Below, in pieces: positions 21,693 to 30,392 of a stretch of DNA of 64,000 nucleotides (the first letter of the stretch is position 1; each line of letters starts with the position of its first letter). The notes under the pieces are model-generated. The model ran no database searches, had not been told where the DNA came from, and was given only the letters and a program-made list of their open reading frames with translations. A program made the position numbers and the translations under genes. Origin of the DNA: Paracoccaceae bacterium (lineage in GTDB: Bacteria; Pseudomonadota; Alphaproteobacteria; Rhodobacterales; Rhodobacteraceae); contig JAWPMR010000001.1 in NCBI GenBank assembly GCA_033344815.1, positions 730,136 to 794,135 on the forward strand, given 5' to 3'.

Positions 21693-23359
21693 TGATACGT
21701 TTGTTCAAACACGGTGACGGAAGTGGGCGTGCGGCCGTCCGATATCTGCTTGCCGAGGAGGTCGCCGCCTATGATGCAGACCGCAATCGCGTCGGGGGCA
21801 AGACCGAAGTCCGAACTGTGCCGCCTGAGGTCATGCGAGGCGACCCAGATCAAACCATCGCACTCATTGATAGCAACCACCGAAAGTTGCGGTACGTGAG
21901 TGGGGTAATCGCCTTCGCCGCCGAAGACCGACCAAGCCAAGACGAGCAAGCGGCCGTCATGGACGATTTTGAGCGTACGGCGTTCGCGGGGTTGGAAACA
22001 GACCAATACGATTGCCTCTGGGTCGAGCACAGACACAAAGGAAATGTTGAGCTGCACTTCATAGTGCCGCGCATCGAACTTTATGAAGGGGCCGCTTTCA
22101 ACCCGGCACCACCGCGATCTGAGAGCTACTTCAATGCATTTCGCGACTACTGGAACACTGCCAAAGGCTGGGCTCGCCCCGATGACCCCAAGCGGCGGCG
22201 AACACTTAGGCACGTCTTTGAAAGCGATGACCGCGTGCAAATCCGTGAAGCAATCAGAGCGCACGTGATCCCAAAGATCGAATTGGACCAAATTCGAGAT
22301 CACAAGGATGTCCTCGCCGCCCTGAGGGAACTGGAAGATGATGGCATGGAAATCAAACCGCCACGCCCGTCGAAGAGGCCCCCTAAGAAACCGGCATCTA
22401 AGGTTGTCATGCGGGCAATCGGTTCCGAGGGCACCTCCCAGACATATCGACTGACCGACAGAATTTTTCACGAGGATTGGACCTACGATGAATGGGTTGC
22501 TGCAAAGAATACAAGAGCGAACGGAACGGGAGGTGAAAGCGTCCGAAAACCGGATTTGACAAGAGCTGAACGACTTCGACGAAACCTTGAAAAGGCAGTT
22601 GCTCGCCGTGCAAGCCTTAACCGAGCGAGATATGAAAGAAGTCGCCGAGCGCACGCGCTCCGCCTTGAAGCTGCTTCAGAAGGACGTGCTAACCCAAGCC
22701 GAAGAAGTCCAACAGACGATGTGCGAGATGCAGGGCCGGCACCAGCTTTGGCGGAGCAAGGGGGAGTGGCGCTTCATCGTGACGCCCATGGGGATCGGCG
22801 CGGTAGCGATGCTGATTGGGTCGATGCTGGCCTTCGCGAACATGCCGATCCCAGTCCAAACACGGGTGGAAATTCAACCGCCGATCAACGGGCTGGAGAA
22901 CTCGGTCCGAGTGATGGCCCTCGGCGGTGCTGGGACGGTCCTGGTCCTGCCGGAGGGGGTGGAGCAGAGACCATGCCCGCTGCGCGTGCCAGAGGGCCGC
23001 ATCTGCGTCAGAACACCGAGAACGGAGGATTAAATGCCCAACCTGACACCTATGGAGCGCGAATTGCTGAAATCCGTCAATCAGTTGATCGAGCGCTCAG
23101 ACAAATCAGCGAAGGATATCAGGCTTTCCGCCGACAGGATATCGATGGCCACAAGGCGCGACATGAAGTCTTTGAGCGAGTGCGTGAAGCTCTTGGCCGA
23201 GTGTCAGATGCGATTGGTGGATTGGTGTCGCGCCTCCGCCGAGGAAGCAGCAATCGATGGTTCTGCGACGCGCGCGTTGGCGGAAGTGCAGCAAGTGTTA
23301 AAGAGGCAAATAAACGAATTGGGATAGAGTCAAAGTCGAACGTTATCTCATTGAACTAA
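21689..23359 (+). CDS. MobP-type relaxase
   Basis: The 556-aa DNA relaxase nicks oriT and pilots the strand in conjugation. The N-terminal 250 residues are the relaxase domain: MIRLFKHGDGSGRAAVRYLL contains the candidate Tyr, and EHRHKGNVELHFIVPRIEL is the HxH...H metal-binding motif, followed by NTAKGWARPDDPKRRR. The middle (about residues 330-450) is low-complexity and rich in Gly, Ala, Arg, Asp and Pro. The C-terminus again looks structured (coiled-coil, RIAEIRQSVDRALRQISEGY). Two other genes are read in different frames across residues 300-546, which explains the odd middle composition. Confidence 0.9.
   Translation: MMIRLFKHGDGSGRAAVRYLLAEEVAAYDADRNRVGGKTEVRTVPPEVMRGDPDQTIALIDSNHRKLRYVSGVIAFAAEDRPSQDEQAAVMDDFERTAFAGLETDQYDCLWVEHRHKGNVELHFIVPRIELYEGAAFNPAPPRSESYFNAFRDYWNTAKGWARPDDPKRRRTLRHVFESDDRVQIREAIRAHVIPKIELDQIRDHKDVLAALRELEDDGMEIKPPRPSKRPPKKPASKVVMRAIGSEGTSQTYRLTDRIFHEDWTYDEWVAAKNTRANGTGGESVRKPDLTRAERLRRNLEKAVARRASLNRARYERSRRAHALRLEAASEGRANPSRRSPTDDVRDAGPAPALAEQGGVALHRDAHGDRRGSDADWVDAGLREHADPSPNTGGNSTADQRAGELGPSDGPRRCWDGPGPAGGGGAETMPAARARGPHLRQNTENGGLNAQPDTYGARIAEIRQSVDRALRQISEGYQAFRRQDIDGHKARHEVFERVREALGRVSDAIGGLVSRLRRGSSNRWFCDARVGGSAASVKEANKRIGIESKSNVISLN
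22587..23033 (+). CDS. Nested MobB-like membrane protein
   Basis: This 148-codon frame lies wholly inside the relaxase gene in another frame. It looks like real protein: an amphipathic helical region (MKEVAERTRSALKLLQKD), a single membrane segment near residues 65-87 (GIGAVAMLIGSMLAFANM), then a compact Pro-rich C-terminus. In RSF1010-type plasmids mobB is likewise nested in mobA in another frame and encodes a membrane protein needed for efficient mobilization; this is an analogous arrangement. The start is TTG 22587 or ATG 22632. Its TAA overlaps the next gene's ATG (TAAATG). Confidence 0.65.
   Translation: MKRQLLAVQALTERDMKEVAERTRSALKLLQKDVLTQAEEVQQTMCEMQGRHQLWRSKGEWRFIVTPMGIGAVAMLIGSMLAFANMPIPVQTRVEIQPPINGLENSVRVMALGGAGTVLVLPEGVEQRPCPLRVPEGRICVRTPRTED
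23034..23327 (+). CDS. Second nested mobilization-region protein
   Basis: This 97-aa helical protein is encoded inside the 3' end of the relaxase gene in another frame. It starts one base after the stop of the preceding nested gene, so the two are likely translated together. Sequence is heptad-like (LLKSVNQLIERSDKSAKDIRLSADRI...LKRQINELG) with no membrane segment, suggesting a coiled-coil partner of the relaxosome. No named family is recognised. Confidence 0.55.
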   Translation: MPNLTPMERELLKSVNQLIERSDKSAKDIRLSADRISMATRRDMKSLSECVKLLAECQMRLVDWCRASAEEAAIDGSATRALAEVQQVLKRQINELG

Positions 23360-25206
23360 CTGTCAGATTGACGCTCGTGGCCCGAACAAGCCTCTTCTTC
23401 AGGCCTCGGGAAGATGGGAAAGTGGCTGCTGTATCTCCAGCTTCTTGCCAGGTTATTTTTGCCTGCGATTGTTCTGTCCGAGACGTGTTCGGACCAAAGG
23501 GAAAGGAGGGTTCCGCGAGGACCTTCACCATTCGGCATCTCGATTTCGACAATCTTTCCAGTTTCATCCTTCCACATTGCGAAAGCTCTGCAGGGGTCAA
23601 ACTTACCTAGTTCGTTGGTCCTATTGATAAGGCCATATGAAGTCATTGTCAGAACAGAGCTGCCGGGATCGTCTGCGAGATTTGAAGCATACTGCGCAGG
23701 CCATCTGCTCTTGATTTGTGGACCGTCTAAGAGAAGAGCAAAGATCAGGTTAGGCGCAACTGACCTAAGGATTTCGTGGCAAGGGTCAGACCTTGCAAGC
23801 TCCTCGCAAATCAAAACGGAAAATACCGAGCGTTTGCGGAAACGGTGAAAATGGACTGATCTTCTTCCTAGAGGGCAATTCTCCCACCAAAACTTGATCT
23901 TTGGATTTAAGGCTGTTGACAGGGCATATGTTTCGACTTGAGACCGATCCATTCGCCAACGATGGTGCTTGCGTCTACTAACTGTACGATAGAGGCCATC
24001 ACCTTCGTCTCCGTACCAGACTTTGGTTAGCACGTGATTACCCGGCTCAGGCGGTCGACCTTCTGCCTCGCGACAATTGTCGCTGCTGCCGGAAATCACA
24101 AATTCAAGTTCGGGTTCGAGATGCTTCAATGCTCCACATAGCTCTTCGAAAAGCGCATAATCGAGTGCGAATTCTGGAAGCACAACGCCATTGACCCGCC
24201 TAGTCTGTTTTTTCGCCGACTTCAGAAGGCTTTCACATGCGGCAACGAAACTTTGGCGTTTCTCAGGTTCGGAAATCCAAGTCTGCTCAATATCAAAGTA
24301 GTCCCAATCCTTTTTCCAGTAGCGGAGTTGCTCGGGCGCGTCTTCGTTGTCAAGAGCAGGTTTAAACGAGTTGGCATCAATTAATGATGGCTCCGGAATG
24401 AGCAGGACATCAAGAGTCTCAGAATCTTCTTCTGGTTGTTCTTGCGGTAAATCGAACCAAGAACACCTGACCTCACCTCTTCCAGGTAGAAGGCTGAGGT
24501 TGCGTGATAGGTTGCGTAAGGTAGCGCCTACTGGAGAAACACGGACCTTGGGAAGAACGCAAACAACGGCGCGGTCAGCCAAAAGTGTGAGGGACGCGGG
24601 TGGCTGTGGGCCTTCGATATCCTCGTCAGAAGATAAGCTGAGTTCTTCGTTTGTTTGGCTCCTAAAAGGAGTCAGATACCAATCCTGAATCCAAGCCTCG
24701 AATGGGCTCTTTACATACTTACCAACCTCATCACGCAAAATCCGATTGCACGCCATATCTGCAATTACAGCAAGCGTAAGAGCTGTCTTCCACCATGGCT
24801 GCGCGGAAGAGTTTTCGTCAAGATACGTTCCCGGTGTGACGGACTTATCCCAATCAGAGATCAGCTTTCGCCAGAGGTCCTGAACCACTTTCGGTGGGTG
24901 TCCGTTGGGGTTTTTTTCGGCATCCCGCCACAAAACACCCGCATCATCTGCCGACTCCCGATCGCTTTGTGAAAGCACAAAATGTCCGCGAGCCAACGCG
25001 CTCTGGGATGCATACGGTGAAGGTTCGAAAAATGCGATTGCACCACCAAGCTTCAATAAGTAACCGGCTGTTGCAAACACGTCTGTCGGAAAAAGCGGAC
25101 AGCTGATCCAATTATCTCTGGAACCATTCTGGGCGGAAGGAAGGCCGTCTAGTGAACCGTTGGGGAGAACAGACCGAATAACGGCACCAACTGATTGATC
25201 TTGCAC
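23356..25206 (-). CDS. Nitrilase-fold protein of unknown function (island cargo)
   Basis: The 616-aa protein has an unrecognised N-terminal half and a C-terminal half with the carbon-nitrogen hydrolase (nitrilase) catalytic triad: Glu near residue 345 in GVVLPEFALDY, Lys near 412 in RRKHHRWR, and Cys near 466 in VLICEELARSD, followed by the family-like APNLIFALLLDGPQ. Nitrilase domains cleave or form amide bonds; a nitrilase domain also occurs in the RT-nitrilase (DRT1) anti-phage proteins, but no reverse transcriptase is seen here. The start is GTG 25206 with no ATG in reach, so the N-terminus is uncertain. It is convergent with the mobilization genes. A defence role is an inference from context. 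Confidence 0.6.
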   Translation of the reverse strand: MQDQSVGAVIRSVLPNGSLDGLPSAQNGSRDNWISCPLFPTDVFATAGYLLKLGGAIAFFEPSPYASQSALARGHFVLSQSDRESADDAGVLWRDAEKNPNGHPPKVVQDLWRKLISDWDKSVTPGTYLDENSSAQPWWKTALTLAVIADMACNRILRDEVGKYVKSPFEAWIQDWYLTPFRSQTNEELSLSSDEDIEGPQPPASLTLLADRAVVCVLPKVRVSPVGATLRNLSRNLSLLPGRGEVRCSWFDLPQEQPEEDSETLDVLLIPEPSLIDANSFKPALDNEDAPEQLRYWKKDWDYFDIEQTWISEPEKRQSFVAACESLLKSAKKQTRRVNGVVLPEFALDYALFEELCGALKHLEPELEFVISGSSDNCREAEGRPPEPGNHVLTKVWYGDEGDGLYRTVSRRKHHRWRMDRSQVETYALSTALNPKIKFWWENCPLGRRSVHFHRFRKRSVFSVLICEELARSDPCHEILRSVAPNLIFALLLDGPQIKSRWPAQYASNLADDPGSSVLTMTSYGLINRTNELGKFDPCRAFAMWKDETGKIVEIEMPNGEGPRGTLLSLWSEHVSDRTIAGKNNLARSWRYSSHFPIFPRPEEEACSGHERQSDS

Positions 25207-25407
25207 TACAACGACCCCATATAACTGAAAGAGCAGGTAAACGTTGCGTCAACAGATTGTCAACGAAGTTGAGGTAAGCGGTCGTCAGCGCACTGGAAAC
25301 AGTCGCGTACGCGCCATATTTACGCCTCGGTTGTCATGTGTTACTAGACCAGTGACGCGGCGGCAGCTGCAAACACGAAGCAAAAACAATCAGTCGCAGG
25401 TCATAAC

Positions 25408-25611
25408 ATGCCAAATAGGTTGTCGAAACCACTCCTGAACTTGCAACAGCGAAGAGCTGCGGCAGGCCAAGATCAGCATGTGAACGCTGTCACGGCCTAC
25501 GTTGAGTACATCGCTGCTCAAGCGCGGGAGAACGGCACAGATGTGGATGCTGGCTTTTTGGAAAGGGCCCGTCAAGCTGCCGAAGAACGCTTCCTGGCGG
25601 CGGCTTCTTAG
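25408..25611 (+). CDS. Small hypothetical protein
   Basis: This 67-aa, Ala- and Gln-rich, helical product is not recognised. It ends four bases into the 3' end of the convergent XRE regulator gene. Composition (AVTAYVEYIAAQAREN, ARQAAEERFLAAAS) is protein-like, but the frame is short and there is no strong ribosome site before ATG 25408. Confidence 0.4.
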   Translation: MPNRLSKPLLNLQQRRAAAGQDQHVNAVTAYVEYIAAQARENGTDVDAGFLERARQAAEERFLAAAS

Positions 25612-25853
25612 TTCGCGGCCTTAGTGAGCAGTCGGTCCAACAGGTCATTTGGCTTGGCACCGAGGCTCGATGACCACTCAATGAACTCGATAACATCTAA
25701 CCTACGTTCGCCTGTCTCGACCTTCGCTATGTAGGACTGCGGTCGATCCAGTCGGTTGGCGAGATCTTGCTGCGTGATCCCTTTCGACTTTCTCGTTTCA
25801 ACCAGCGCCTGCATCAACGCCTGGTGCCCTGGCGTTCGCAGACTTCTGGTCAT
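25608..25853 (-). CDS. XRE-family transcriptional regulator
   Basis: The 81-aa protein is almost entirely a Cro/CI-type helix-turn-helix: LVETRKSKGITQQDLANRL...PQSYIAKVETGERRLDVIEFIE. It lacks an effector domain, as many phage- and island-borne repressors do. It is divergent from the gene at 25936; the 82 bases between them contain a perfect 25-bp palindrome that is the obvious candidate operator, so it probably represses itself and its neighbour. Confidence 0.85.
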   Translation of the reverse strand: MTRSLRTPGHQALMQALVETRKSKGITQQDLANRLDRPQSYIAKVETGERRLDVIEFIEWSSSLGAKPNDLLDRLLTKAAN

Positions 25854-25900
25854 GCGGCATCTTCATTCGGGCTAAGCCCTTGCCGCATAATCCTGTTCTG

Positions 25901-25925
25901 GTGTTATCCCATTATGGGATAACAC
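25901..25925. promoter_or_regulatory. Perfect 25-bp palindrome, likely XRE operator
   Basis: GTGTTATCCCAT-T-ATGGGATAACAC is a perfect 12-bp inverted repeat around one base. It lies 11 bases before ATG 25936 and abuts its ribosome site (GGAGA), in the divergent region shared with the XRE regulator. No gene-end function is possible here, so an operator is more likely than a terminator. Confidence 0.7.
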
Positions 25926-25935
25926 GGAGAAAACC

Positions 25936-26568
25936 ATGCCTGGTTCCCCAAATAGCAAACTGAGGATGCCGCCCGGATACAAAGTCATCCGTGGCAGTGT
26001 CGTAGACATCGTTGATCGTGTTGAGCGGGAGGTGAGCCGCCGAACCCGACGTGTCCAGCTTTCAAGGCAATGGCGTGAAATGACGCTTCGGGAAGCGGAT
26101 GGGCGAGAGCACACATTTGTCGGCGAAGTGCTCGACCGCGCCCGACACGGCGATGATGTCGCCGTTGTCTTGACACCGGTGGGACGTGAACCAGTGGCGC
26201 TGGCGAACCTGACGGGTCAATGCCTTCAACTGCACGGGGCTGCTGATCCAGACACACCTGAAGGTAAAATGTCTGCAACATTTCTGGTTGCACTCATCGG
26301 CGCATTGCCTGGTATTTTGGTCTACTATGCGATCCTCGCCGTGCTTTTCCCCAACATGAGCGACAGCATGTCGGCGACGGCTTTGAAGTTCTATCCTTTC
26401 GCGCTGCTACCTGCTGCATGGTGGATCTCCACCAAGATCACTCGATGGGCACATGACCGCGCCGAGCGTGTCTCCAAGGAGGTCGAACAGGCGTTGGTGG
26501 CCGCTGGAATAACTTCGGACACCAAGGTTCGGGACATCCATGGCGTCAGACAGGTGGCGCTGGCCTAG
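25936..26568 (+). CDS. Hypothetical membrane protein
   Basis: I do not recognise this 210-aa protein. The first 115 residues are soluble and basic, with a beta-rich segment (ADGREHTFVGEVLDRARHGDDVAVVLTP). Two membrane helices follow near 120-145 (FLVALIGALPGILVYYAILAVLF) and 155-172 (FYPFALLPAAWWIS). The C-terminus is a charged tail. Its start lies directly behind the palindromic operator, so the XRE protein probably controls it. Confidence 0.65.
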   Translation: MPGSPNSKLRMPPGYKVIRGSVVDIVDRVEREVSRRTRRVQLSRQWREMTLREADGREHTFVGEVLDRARHGDDVAVVLTPVGREPVALANLTGQCLQLHGAADPDTPEGKMSATFLVALIGALPGILVYYAILAVLFPNMSDSMSATALKFYPFALLPAAWWISTKITRWAHDRAERVSKEVEQALVAAGITSDTKVRDIHGVRQVALA

Positions 26569-26636
26569 CCAGAATAGACACTGGGTGCTAGATCGCAGAC
26601 CCGCCCTTTAGCGCGTTGCAGGATTTGAGTTTAGCC

Positions 26637-27191
26637 ATGAAGCATTGGTACACAGCCGACACGCATTTCGGGCATGACAACATCATCAAGCATTGTGCTC
26701 GCCCGTTCGAGACCGCGAGCCACATGGATGCTGTATTGCTCGAAAACTTGGCCTCGAAGGTCGGCCCGCAAGACGCGCTTTGGATCGTTGGAGACTTCGC
26801 CTTTGAGCCGAAGGCCAAAGATAGAAAATGGCTATCGAATCTATTTTCCCGCCTGCCGGGCGCTGAGCAGCATCTGGTCGTGGGAAACCATGACGGCGAG
26901 GCGACCCAAGCTTTGCCTTGGACCTCAGTCACCCATTTGACTGAGGTTGCAGATCATACGGGCGCGCCCTCCGTACTCTGCCACTATCCGATGATCACTT
27001 GGCACAGAGCGCGGAAGGGTGCGCTCCAATTGTTCGGACACGTTCACGATCAATGGATGGGTAGTAGGAATGCTGTGAATGTCGGTGTCGATGTATGGGG
27101 GTATGTGCCCGTGTCTTTGCGCGAGATCGAACAACGCGACATGGCTCTTCCAGAGAACAAGCATTGGTCGGATGTCGAGCGCAACCTATGA
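26637..27191 (+). CDS. Calcineurin-like metallophosphoesterase
   Basis: The 184-aa hydrolase has the di-metal motifs in order: ADTHFGH (D-x-H), GDFAF, GNHDG, HYPM and GHVH. The compact form, with ITWHRARKGALQLFGHVHDQ, is the type common in phages and mobile elements. Possible substrates are phosphodiesters or nucleotides; the sequence does not say which. ATG 26637 removes a weak TTG-started extension. It ends 160 bases before the restriction operon on the same strand and might belong to it. Confidence 0.85.
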   Translation: MKHWYTADTHFGHDNIIKHCARPFETASHMDAVLLENLASKVGPQDALWIVGDFAFEPKAKDRKWLSNLFSRLPGAEQHLVVGNHDGEATQALPWTSVTHLTEVADHTGAPSVLCHYPMITWHRARKGALQLFGHVHDQWMGSRNAVNVGVDVWGYVPVSLREIEQRDMALPENKHWSDVERNL

Positions 27192-27350
27192 AGTACCAAA
27201 AAGGAAATCGCGCCTGCCTTTTGCGAAGCACAAGCCCTTACGGTTAGTCGCCTTAAGGCTGTGGGTCCAATTGAAAACAAACGAAAGAGGTTGTGGTGAG
27301 CTGAACTCGTTGATTTAATGATCCTAAAACAATGAGTTTTTAGGGCGAGC

Positions 27351-30300
27351 ATGACATTTTTTGAAAAACCAATTTTGAACTCGCCTTATTTTGAACCGGG
27401 ACGCCATTGGGAACTGGATACAGATGGCCGACCCACTGACCAGGTCATAGAGCGCCGTCGTCGCTCTGACCTCATATCTGCAATGCCTCCTGCAAAGAGC
27501 AAGAAGGGTGGCAAACAGAGCGAAATGGAACTCAGCGCCGAGGGGCTGTCGGGGCAAGACCTAAGTTACAACGTTACTGAATTCGTGAACGAATTACGCC
27601 GCGAGATTGATGTTTGGCGTGCATTACCCAATCCCACTCAATGGCAAGTGTCACCGGTCACTCAGCGGTTGTTGTCGCATTGGCGCGGAATCCAAAAAGA
27701 CGAAAAACAAGTCATCAGGCCGTTTTTCTGCCAGCTTGAAGCCGTCGAAACCGCCATCTGGCTCGCCGAAGTCGCACCGAAATTGAAGGATCGTGGTAGA
27801 CGCTTCCGGACGCGCCTTGAGGCTGCGAACGCCGAAGCCAACCCCGACCTGTTTCGGGTTGCGATGAAGTTGGCGACTGGGGCAGGAAAGACGACGGTTA
27901 TGGCTATGTTGATAGCATGGCAGACACTGAACTCGGTTCGAAGTGAAAATTCAAAGACGTTTTCTCGCGGTTTTCTCATTGTTACGCCCGGCATCACTAT
28001 CAAGGACCGTCTAAGGGTATTGCTGCCCAATGATGCTGAGAACTACTACCAAAAGATCAATTTGGTCCCTGCCGACATGATGCAAGATATGGAGCGGGCC
28101 AAGATCGTTCTGACGAACTATCATGCCTTTAAGTTGCGCGAGAAAGTGAAGCTCGCGACGGGCACACGCACAGCTCTTGAAGGACACGGCGAAGAGCTCA
28201 AGACACTCGAAACTGAAGGCCAGATGCTTCAAAGAGTGATGCCTAATCTTATGGGCATCGGGAAGATCAACGTCATCAATGACGAGGCCCACCACTGCTA
28301 TCGTGAACGGGCTTTTTCTGAAACTGAACGTTTGACGGGGGACGAACTTCGCGAGGCTAAAGAAAACCAGGAAGCTGCGCGACTTTGGATATCGGGACTA
28401 GAAGCCGCGAAACGGAAAATCGGCCTTCAAATCGTCTACGATCTGTCTGCAACACCATTCTTTCTTGCAGGATCGGGTTGGGTGGAAGGAACACTTTTTC
28501 CATGGGTGGTATCAGATTTCTCACTGATGGACGCCATTGAATGTGGGATCGTTAAACTGCCTCGTGTTCCGGTAGCAGACAACGTGCCCGGCAAGCCTGA
28601 GCCTTTGTACCGCAATCTCTGGGCTGCAATTGGGAAGAAAATGCCCAAGAAGACGAAAGGCACTCCCCCAGATCCCCAGAAACTGCCTCTAGAACTGAAG
28701 ACCGCTATCGACGCGCTCTATGGCCACTATGAAAAAACCTACAAGCTTTGGGAGACTGAAAAGGTTGGGATACCTCCAGTCTTCATCGTGGTTTGCAACA
28801 ACACGACCAATTCCGAACTTCTGCGGGATTACATCGCCGGATACGAGCCAGAAAACCCAGACGGCAGGATTGAGACGGTTCACGGCAAGTGTGGCCTGTT
28901 TTCCAACTTCTCATCCGATGGCGAACGCCTGCCGCGACCTCGGTCGGTTCTGATTGACAGTGCCACGCTTGAGGCGGGAGGGGATATCGACAAGTCCTTC
29001 CGCGATGCGCATGCCTCCGAAATCGAGGCTTTCCGGCGGGAGCAGGCCGAACGCGGATTGGGTGGTGAAGACCTCAACGAGGCCGACATTCTTCGCGAGG
29101 TGATGAATACCGTCGGCAAGAAGGACAAACTGGGGGAGCAGGTCCGCTGTGTTGTCTCAGTGTCGATGTTGACCGAAGGGTGGGATGCCAACAACGTCAC
29201 GCACATACTTGGTCTGCGCGCTTTTGGAACCCAGCTCATCTGCGAGCAGGTCGTAGGACGTGCGCTCAGACGCCTCTCCTACCAAATCGACGAAAATGGC
29301 CTGTTCCGAACCGAATATGCTGACATCATGGGCATTGATGGCCTGAACTTCTCCGACCAACCGCGCGTAGCGCCACCACAAAAGCCGCGAGATGTAATTC
29401 AGGTCCACGCAGTCTCACCAGCACGGGATCACCTGGAGATCACATTCCCACGGGTCCAAGGCTACATCGCAGACCTTCCGCCAGATCGACTAGATGCCGA
29501 CTTCTCAGATATCGAACCTTATGTGCTTGACCCAGACAAGGTGAACGCGACGCGCGTAACCATGCAGGGCATCGTCGGCGAAAGCGAAACGCTGACAATG
29601 GACTACCTTAAGACCCTGCGAAATTCGACCATCGCCTATCACGTGGCCAAGCACATGGTGTTCGAAAAACTGCGCGACGCGAACGAAGCCCCGCGGCTGC
29701 ATTTGATCCCTGCCGCCAAACGGATCGTGAACCAGTGGCTGAATGAGGGGCATCTCGTCTGCAAGGGCGGCACAGTACCCGCACAACTGCTTTATCGTGA
29801 ACTGGCCGATGAAGTCTGCGAGCTCATTTCCGGGGCACTGATCGACAAGCCTGGCGGTGACAGTTTGATGCGTGCGGTGCTTGATCCCTACAATCCTGTA
29901 GGATCAACACTTGGCGTCAACTTCAACACGACCAAGGCGTCACGCTACGCACCGCGACCGGACAAATCGCACTTGAACTGGATCATCACTGACAGCGATT
30001 GGGAAGATAAACTCGCCGCGCGGATCGAACAACACCCAAAGGTAATGTCTTATGTCAAGAACCACAATCTCGGGTTTGAAGTGCCGTACTTGCTGGAGGC
30101 AGAGCCGAAGACGTATTTGCCCGACTTCCTGATCCGGCTCGATACACCTGAGCCAACGACACTGATCATCGAGGTCAAAGGCTTCCGTGGCCACGATGCG
30201 ATGATCAAGGCTGACACCATTGCTAACAAATGGGTGCCCGCGATCAACCGCAACGGCAAATTCGGCCACTGGGGCTTTGCCGAGCTGCGCAGCGCCCATG

Positions 30301-30359
30301 ACTTTGGACCAGACCTCGATGCCGCCATCGGCAAACTGCTGATCGGAGAGACGGCATGA
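27351..30359 (+). CDS. Type III Res-like helicase-endonuclease (BPTD_3080-like)
   Basis: This 1002-aa SF2 helicase is fused to a nuclease. Walker A is ATGAGKTT near residue 176, the DEAH box is INDEAHHCY near 309, motif III is LSATPFF, and motif VI is QVVGRALRR. The C-terminal PD-(D/E)xK nuclease is visible as YLPDFLIR (about 923) with IIEVKGFRG (about 940). This layout matches restriction subunits of type III-like systems of the kind annotated as BPTD_3080 family. It is the first gene of a same-strand run with a DUF262 protein and an adenine methyltransferase, so it should cut or translocate on unmodified DNA. Confidence 0.88.
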   Translation: MTFFEKPILNSPYFEPGRHWELDTDGRPTDQVIERRRRSDLISAMPPAKSKKGGKQSEMELSAEGLSGQDLSYNVTEFVNELRREIDVWRALPNPTQWQVSPVTQRLLSHWRGIQKDEKQVIRPFFCQLEAVETAIWLAEVAPKLKDRGRRFRTRLEAANAEANPDLFRVAMKLATGAGKTTVMAMLIAWQTLNSVRSENSKTFSRGFLIVTPGITIKDRLRVLLPNDAENYYQKINLVPADMMQDMERAKIVLTNYHAFKLREKVKLATGTRTALEGHGEELKTLETEGQMLQRVMPNLMGIGKINVINDEAHHCYRERAFSETERLTGDELREAKENQEAARLWISGLEAAKRKIGLQIVYDLSATPFFLAGSGWVEGTLFPWVVSDFSLMDAIECGIVKLPRVPVADNVPGKPEPLYRNLWAAIGKKMPKKTKGTPPDPQKLPLELKTAIDALYGHYEKTYKLWETEKVGIPPVFIVVCNNTTNSELLRDYIAGYEPENPDGRIETVHGKCGLFSNFSSDGERLPRPRSVLIDSATLEAGGDIDKSFRDAHASEIEAFRREQAERGLGGEDLNEADILREVMNTVGKKDKLGEQVRCVVSVSMLTEGWDANNVTHILGLRAFGTQLICEQVVGRALRRLSYQIDENGLFRTEYADIMGIDGLNFSDQPRVAPPQKPRDVIQVHAVSPARDHLEITFPRVQGYIADLPPDRLDADFSDIEPYVLDPDKVNATRVTMQGIVGESETLTMDYLKTLRNSTIAYHVAKHMVFEKLRDANEAPRLHLIPAAKRIVNQWLNEGHLVCKGGTVPAQLLYRELADEVCELISGALIDKPGGDSLMRAVLDPYNPVGSTLGVNFNTTKASRYAPRPDKSHLNWIITDSDWEDKLAARIEQHPKVMSYVKNHNLGFEVPYLLEAEPKTYLPDFLIRLDTPEPTTLIIEVKGFRGHDAMIKADTIANKWVPAINRNGKFGHWGFAELRSAHDFGPDLDAAIGKLLIGETA

Positions 30360-30392
30360 TTTCAGCTAACAGCTCGTTTTCAATAGAGAATT

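Noticed and set aside
25408-25853. Toxin-antitoxin pair formed by the small gene and the XRE gene
   Set aside because: They are convergent rather than co-directional, and the small protein has no toxin pattern; the XRE gene is better explained as a repressor with its divergent operator.
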